From Petrosia ficiformis (Eukaryota > Porifera > Demospongiae > Haplosclerida > Petrosiidae), in NCBI GenBank assembly GCA_947044365.1, contig OX345646.1:3542827-3606826 (forward strand): 64,000 nt of DNA, given 5' to 3'. The notes beneath the pieces are model-generated. The model saw only the letters and a program-made list of their open reading frames with translations, did no database searches and was not told where the DNA came from. Positions 59,857 through 64,000 of this stretch are shown piece by piece (the stretch's first letter is position 1; every line of letters begins with the position of its first letter). The translations under genes and the position numbers were made by a program.

Positions 59857-62800
59857 TATGTGTTGTATATTGTATACATGTACATGGATATACCCTGTAC
59901 TGTACATACATGTATTGTGTACATGTACATGTATAAGCTACATATATCTTTATGCCCTGCATTGTACTGTATACTTTTAAGCTGAGTTATGTCCAGTATT
60001 ACCTACACCACTCATATGACAACTCAGGGCTGTCTTGTACTATATCCAATACACTAGAGGTAACCTTGTATTTTGGAAGATCCCAAAGCTAGGTTATCCT
60101 TATGTCCAGAGGATCCTTAAAAGAATTTTAAAAAGACTTCCCTTGAACATTTAATGTATTAACATACCCATGTGTCTGGAGAATCTGTTAAGGGAAGTAC
60201 TAGGACAGTGCAAGTGACATCCCTTAAACAATGTATTAGGGTAACCAGTCTAGGACATCCCCAACAGACATGTAGCTGTATAGCATATAACAATAGCATT
60301 TACATTATAGAATAAATACAGTGACTCATATGTCAAATACAATGCAAGGAGTAAATAAGTCATAATGTATCAACAGATTGGATGAACTGAGTGGAAGTTT
60401 TTCACTGCTTCTTCCTAGGAGAAGTACAGTACGTCATTTGCCTGCAATCAGATTTAATGTACAGTTCATTATATAATTTACTATTAACTGTCACTTACAT
60501 CAGTGTCCTTGTATGATGTAATGTACTCTGGCATGGAAACACTATATTTTATTAGCTTTTTGGCCATTTAACATGTTCCATCATGGTCATCCCGGCAGGA
60601 GCTTGACATTTTGTAAACTTGTAGAGTTATTGTGTGCAAAGATTGAACAAATAATTGAATATCAAACTATACATTTGAACACCAAAATAACTGATGATAA
60701 TCCCAATATTTCAGTATTCATGTCAGCACTAATTAAACATAATAACACTTGTATTACATAATAACATAATACAGGAACTAGAATACATGAACTAAAGGCT
60801 TCAAATGATTATGTACATTATACATGTATGTGATATTACTGGAGTATAATAGAGAGAACATTTATTACATATTGATTCAAACTCAATGGGAATTTATCGA
60901 TTCTTTAAACGTTTTAATAGTGCAAGTGCTATCAATTGGTAGTGTAGGCAGTCCCCTTGGTATATGTCTGTTTAGATTCACTGGGCCATTTGTGTCTTGT
61001 ATACTTGTTTAGAACAAGGTCTTTATTCAGTAATTTAGCCTGGTTTATATCTAATGATAGAAGGGAGGCACGGCAGTTGATGGATTTGTGGTACAGGTTT
61101 TTTGATGATAGAAGGAAAGCCAGAGACATGATAGTAGGTGTTTGTATAATGGTAGAAAGTGGACATATTAGTGCAGATGTACGTACAGTAAAAAACAAAA
61201 AAGTTCTCCCATGACCATTGTGTGGAATAGACTGTTTAGTACTCTTATTGTAGTGTTAAAACCATTTAATTGTATTTATTAATGCATGGCTATGAGCAAA
61301 GTGGCCAGAAGAGTTCAGAACTTGATATAACATAAGCTTAAGGCTCTGTCAAATGTCATCTGCAGTCATAGTTCATTGTTATGTGGAAATAGCTAAATAA
61401 TTGTCTTGACAGAGATGGGCGTGACCGTTAAAGACAGTTGAGTTGCATGAGATTCTCCTGCCTTCATAGATGTTGAGAAAGGCTTGAAGGTTGATTCGAA
61501 GTTACAGTAGCATAATGTACGTGTTGCATGATAAAGAAATGATTGATTCTATTTCACTTTATTTGTTCAATATAAATAGTTCGGTTTCTTCTATTTTTAA
61601 TCATTATTTTGTTTTAGCTCCAACAGTAAAGGGTCTATAAAAACAGGAATATAAATACTAATTGAAAAAGAATGAGTATAGTTCATGTTACTATAGTGAA
61701 CTGAAATTTTTATATAAATTAAATTCCACTTACAGACTCATATGATTATTATAAACTAGTAGTAGTATCAAATAAATCAGTACTCATATCAGGTGTTAAA
61801 GAAGTGGAGTCAAATTTTTGATATCACCATCTTTTTTTCCATTTTAGTCGCTGTAAACGTACATGAATCTTTAGATAATATATACTACTATCTCTCCAGA
61901 AGCTGTGATTAATATAAATTAGCTCATGTAAATTATCCCAATTATAAATTTTGTTTACTGTTTTGTCAGTCAAGTGTTTGTATATAAACATTTCTTAAGT
62001 GTATTTTTATTGTTATAACTATTAAGTGTTTGTGTATAACCCTTACTTAAGGCTATTTAATGTGGTATTTAATGTTTTGACTGTTAAGTGTTTGTATAAT
62101 TTACTTTTGTAATTGATTGTACTTGTACATGTACATACACTGGTGTGTCTACAATGTACATGTAAACTACACTGTTGAGTATTATGTACATCTACTTGTA
62201 ACTATAGTAGTCAGGATTATATACATCCACTTGTAACTACATGTAGACTGAAGTCTGTTCACATTCACAATGTCTACAAAATTAGGATATGATGACTTTA
62301 TATGTAATATAGTGTATAGTTTAATGTCATAAGATTAATACATGATTATACTGTAACTCAATAATGAAGCAATGGATTGAAATTTGACGTACACAAAAAA
62401 AGAATGGAAAGGATAATTATATGAAAATGGAAAATGTTACAGGTAAAAAGATTGTTGGTCATTCAAAACTAATGTTATGAACAGTTTTCTGAGATCATAG
62501 TGAATGTGAATGACCTTTATTGAGTATTATATGTGTCCACATACATGTATACACATATACACTACCCGAGATGTATCACAATTATCAGTTATTCATTGGG
62601 ATCGAAAACTGGGTTAAGCAATTTAAGCGAGGGAGCGCAAGTACACCCCAGATAGCACACTGTTTGTAGAAGGGGTCATTTTTAGATCCCTAAAAAGGGC
62701 AATATGTTGATAGGTATTGTATATATGTACATGTATATACAGTAGGGCTGAAAGAAATATTGCTTTTGGTATCCTTTTCTTAACGATTTAAATATGTGAA

Positions 62801-63349
62801 TATTAATATTGATTGTTTTCTTCTCATACATGTATTAAAATGTTCATTACTATCACAACCCGTCCAATGAAATAAATTCTATTATCCAGTAGACCTTGCT
62901 ACCAATATGAATAATTAACCTGAGCATGTAGGCGGAGGGTTATAGTAGTTGGATCGTGTGTGTGTGTCTGTCTGTCTGTCTGTGTGTTACCACGTAATCT
63001 TTGCTAATACCTGATGATACTAATTAGTTGACACACGGTTGAAGACGCTATATATCCATAATGCCGACATTTAAAGGTTGGCGATAATTTCGTTCATAGT
63101 TGAAACCAAGATCTTCAACAATCTTTCGTTCGATACTAGTTGTCAGTCGCCATTTTCCTTCATTGTACTGCGCATGCATATACAGTCTTACTGAAACTAG
63201 TCTGCGAAGACACGTTGTGTATGTCGTTCACTTTGAAACTTTGTTTTTCTGTGAGGTTTTACTGTTGCATGGTGTCATTAGACCCGTGGAGAGCTGCTAT
63301 AGGCTGCTTTGCCTCGTCTAAAGTGATTAAATTTGTAGAGTGTTGAAAT
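59857..63349. other. Second copy of 22.67-26.23 kb; contains a tandem-unit boundary
   Basis: No gene. Near 61770 a block of about 70 bp present at 24590-24650 is missing. A TG/TC run is at 62957-62985. At about 61740 the next array unit begins by comparison with 24550 and 4250. Confidence 0.6.
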
Positions 63350-63401
63350 ATGAAGATGGCTCTCACAACAAACACCAAATCTAATTGATGATAGTACTGT
63401 A

Positions 63402-63781
63402 ATTAGATGTGACAGAACATGTAGTAGTACTAGAGGTAGTGGATTGATGATAGTGTGTAAAAACAATGTACTATATTATCCAATAGACATTGAACTGAGC
63501 AATAATAGAATAGAATGTATTAATGGAACTGTAGTAATGTGTAACTTGCCAATGATACTATCACTTGTATACAGACCCCCACAAGTACCTACGAGAAATT
63601 TGTTGATTACATTGAGCAATGTAATTGATAATGTTGACGATAATGACCCAATGATTATACTAGGTGATTTTAATGAAGATGTTATGACAAATTATAAATC
63701 TGTGTTTATGCAAAATAATGGATTTTGTCAATGTGTACTGTATGCTTTGCCAACTCTTATATATAATTACAATGTACCACA
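63402..63781 (+). pseudogene. Endonuclease/exonuclease/phosphatase-fold fragment, copy 2
   Basis: The less damaged version of 26285-26684: GSGLMIVCKNN, IECINGTVVMCNLPMILSLV, YRPPQVP, DPMIILGDFNEDV and MQNNGFCQCV lie in one frame, with ATG at 63444. A small in-frame loss removes a few codons before MQNNGF. The domain is still incomplete: the N-terminal catalytic Glu region and the C-terminal SDH motif are not present. A retroposon origin is likely. Confidence 0.6.
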
Positions 63782-64000
63782 TTATTGTCATTATAATTAT
63801 ACAGTAATGTATAATTATTGTAGTAATTTTTGTATAATAGCCACGGTAGGACAAAAATTTACCGTGTAGGATAACAAATTTCAAGCAATTTTTTATCCTA
63901 GGACAAAATATTGCAGGGGACAAAAAATTGTGTGACAGATCGGTTTGTATTCCGTGTATGTGATATGAATCTAAGCTGAGTTGAGAAGAATGAAGAACTT

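Larger units (their letters stand above)
53311..64000 (+). repeat. Segmental duplication, copy 2
   Basis: Nearly identical to 17034-26814 in the same order and orientation, interrupted by the hAT element at 54678-57398 and the SINE-like insert at 59724-59856. It continues past the window edge. At about 61740 it passes the tandem-unit boundary, so 61740-64000 is the first 2.3 kb of another unit. Confidence 0.9.

Overview
The window reads as nuclear DNA of an invertebrate animal. It is AT-rich, with spliced multi-exon genes (GT..AG introns, several only 51-130 bp), long microsatellites and many DNA-transposon remnants. The very high density of the palindromic word TACATGTA and the architecture of the main genes make a demosponge such as Amphimedon my best guess; this rests on recollection, not on a search.

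The backbone is a tandem array. Minus-strand genes encode a multidomain protein: three ankyrin-type repeats, a Roc-like GTPase, a COR-like winged-helix region, a conserved post-COR segment and a C-terminal CARD-like death-fold domain. The complete copy (gene B) runs from 40909 down to 29834 in ten coding exons whose phases all fit (996 codons including stop). A second copy (gene A, 11388 down to 7855) keeps every downstream exon open but has lost the ankyrin exons and the GTPase P-loop half. Flanks repeat as well: 3.9-15.5 kb is an older, diverged relative of 24.3-44.5 kb, and 17034-26814 is nearly identical to 53311-64000. The array therefore has at least four units: the tail of one at 1-4.2 kb, a unit at about 4.2-24.5 kb, one at about 24.5-61.7 kb, and the start of another at 61.7 kb. 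A further gene copy is expected just beyond the right edge. By domain logic these are probably innate-immune or cell-death signalling proteins (inference).

Mobile DNA accounts for most differences between units. There is a 2.7 kb hAT element at 54678-57398 with a perfect 8-bp target duplication and its empty site preserved at 19.7 kb; a second hAT (48566-49931) that carries a copy of 670 bp of flanking DNA; a TTAA-flanked piggyBac-like element (42047-42582); five TA-flanked elements with terminal inverted repeats, one carrying a HIRAN-domain ORF (52431-53211); a Tc1-type transposase pseudogene (2.0-2.8 kb); two apparent hAT-type MITEs or small inverted-repeat elements; a tRNA-headed SINE-like insert (59724-59856); and several foldback repeats.

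The rest is low-complexity or unassigned: minisatellites at 4.66-5.26, 27.06-28.71, 45.34-45.75 and 50.34-50.66 kb; CT runs at 22.1 and 59.2 kb; a TATG run at 55.5 kb; and TGTA/CATG-rich DNA at 46-47 kb. A plus-strand set of short exon-like modules (14.3, 15.1, 15.5, 19.96 kb and their second-unit counterparts) lies divergent from the GTPase genes; I could not make it into a convincing protein.
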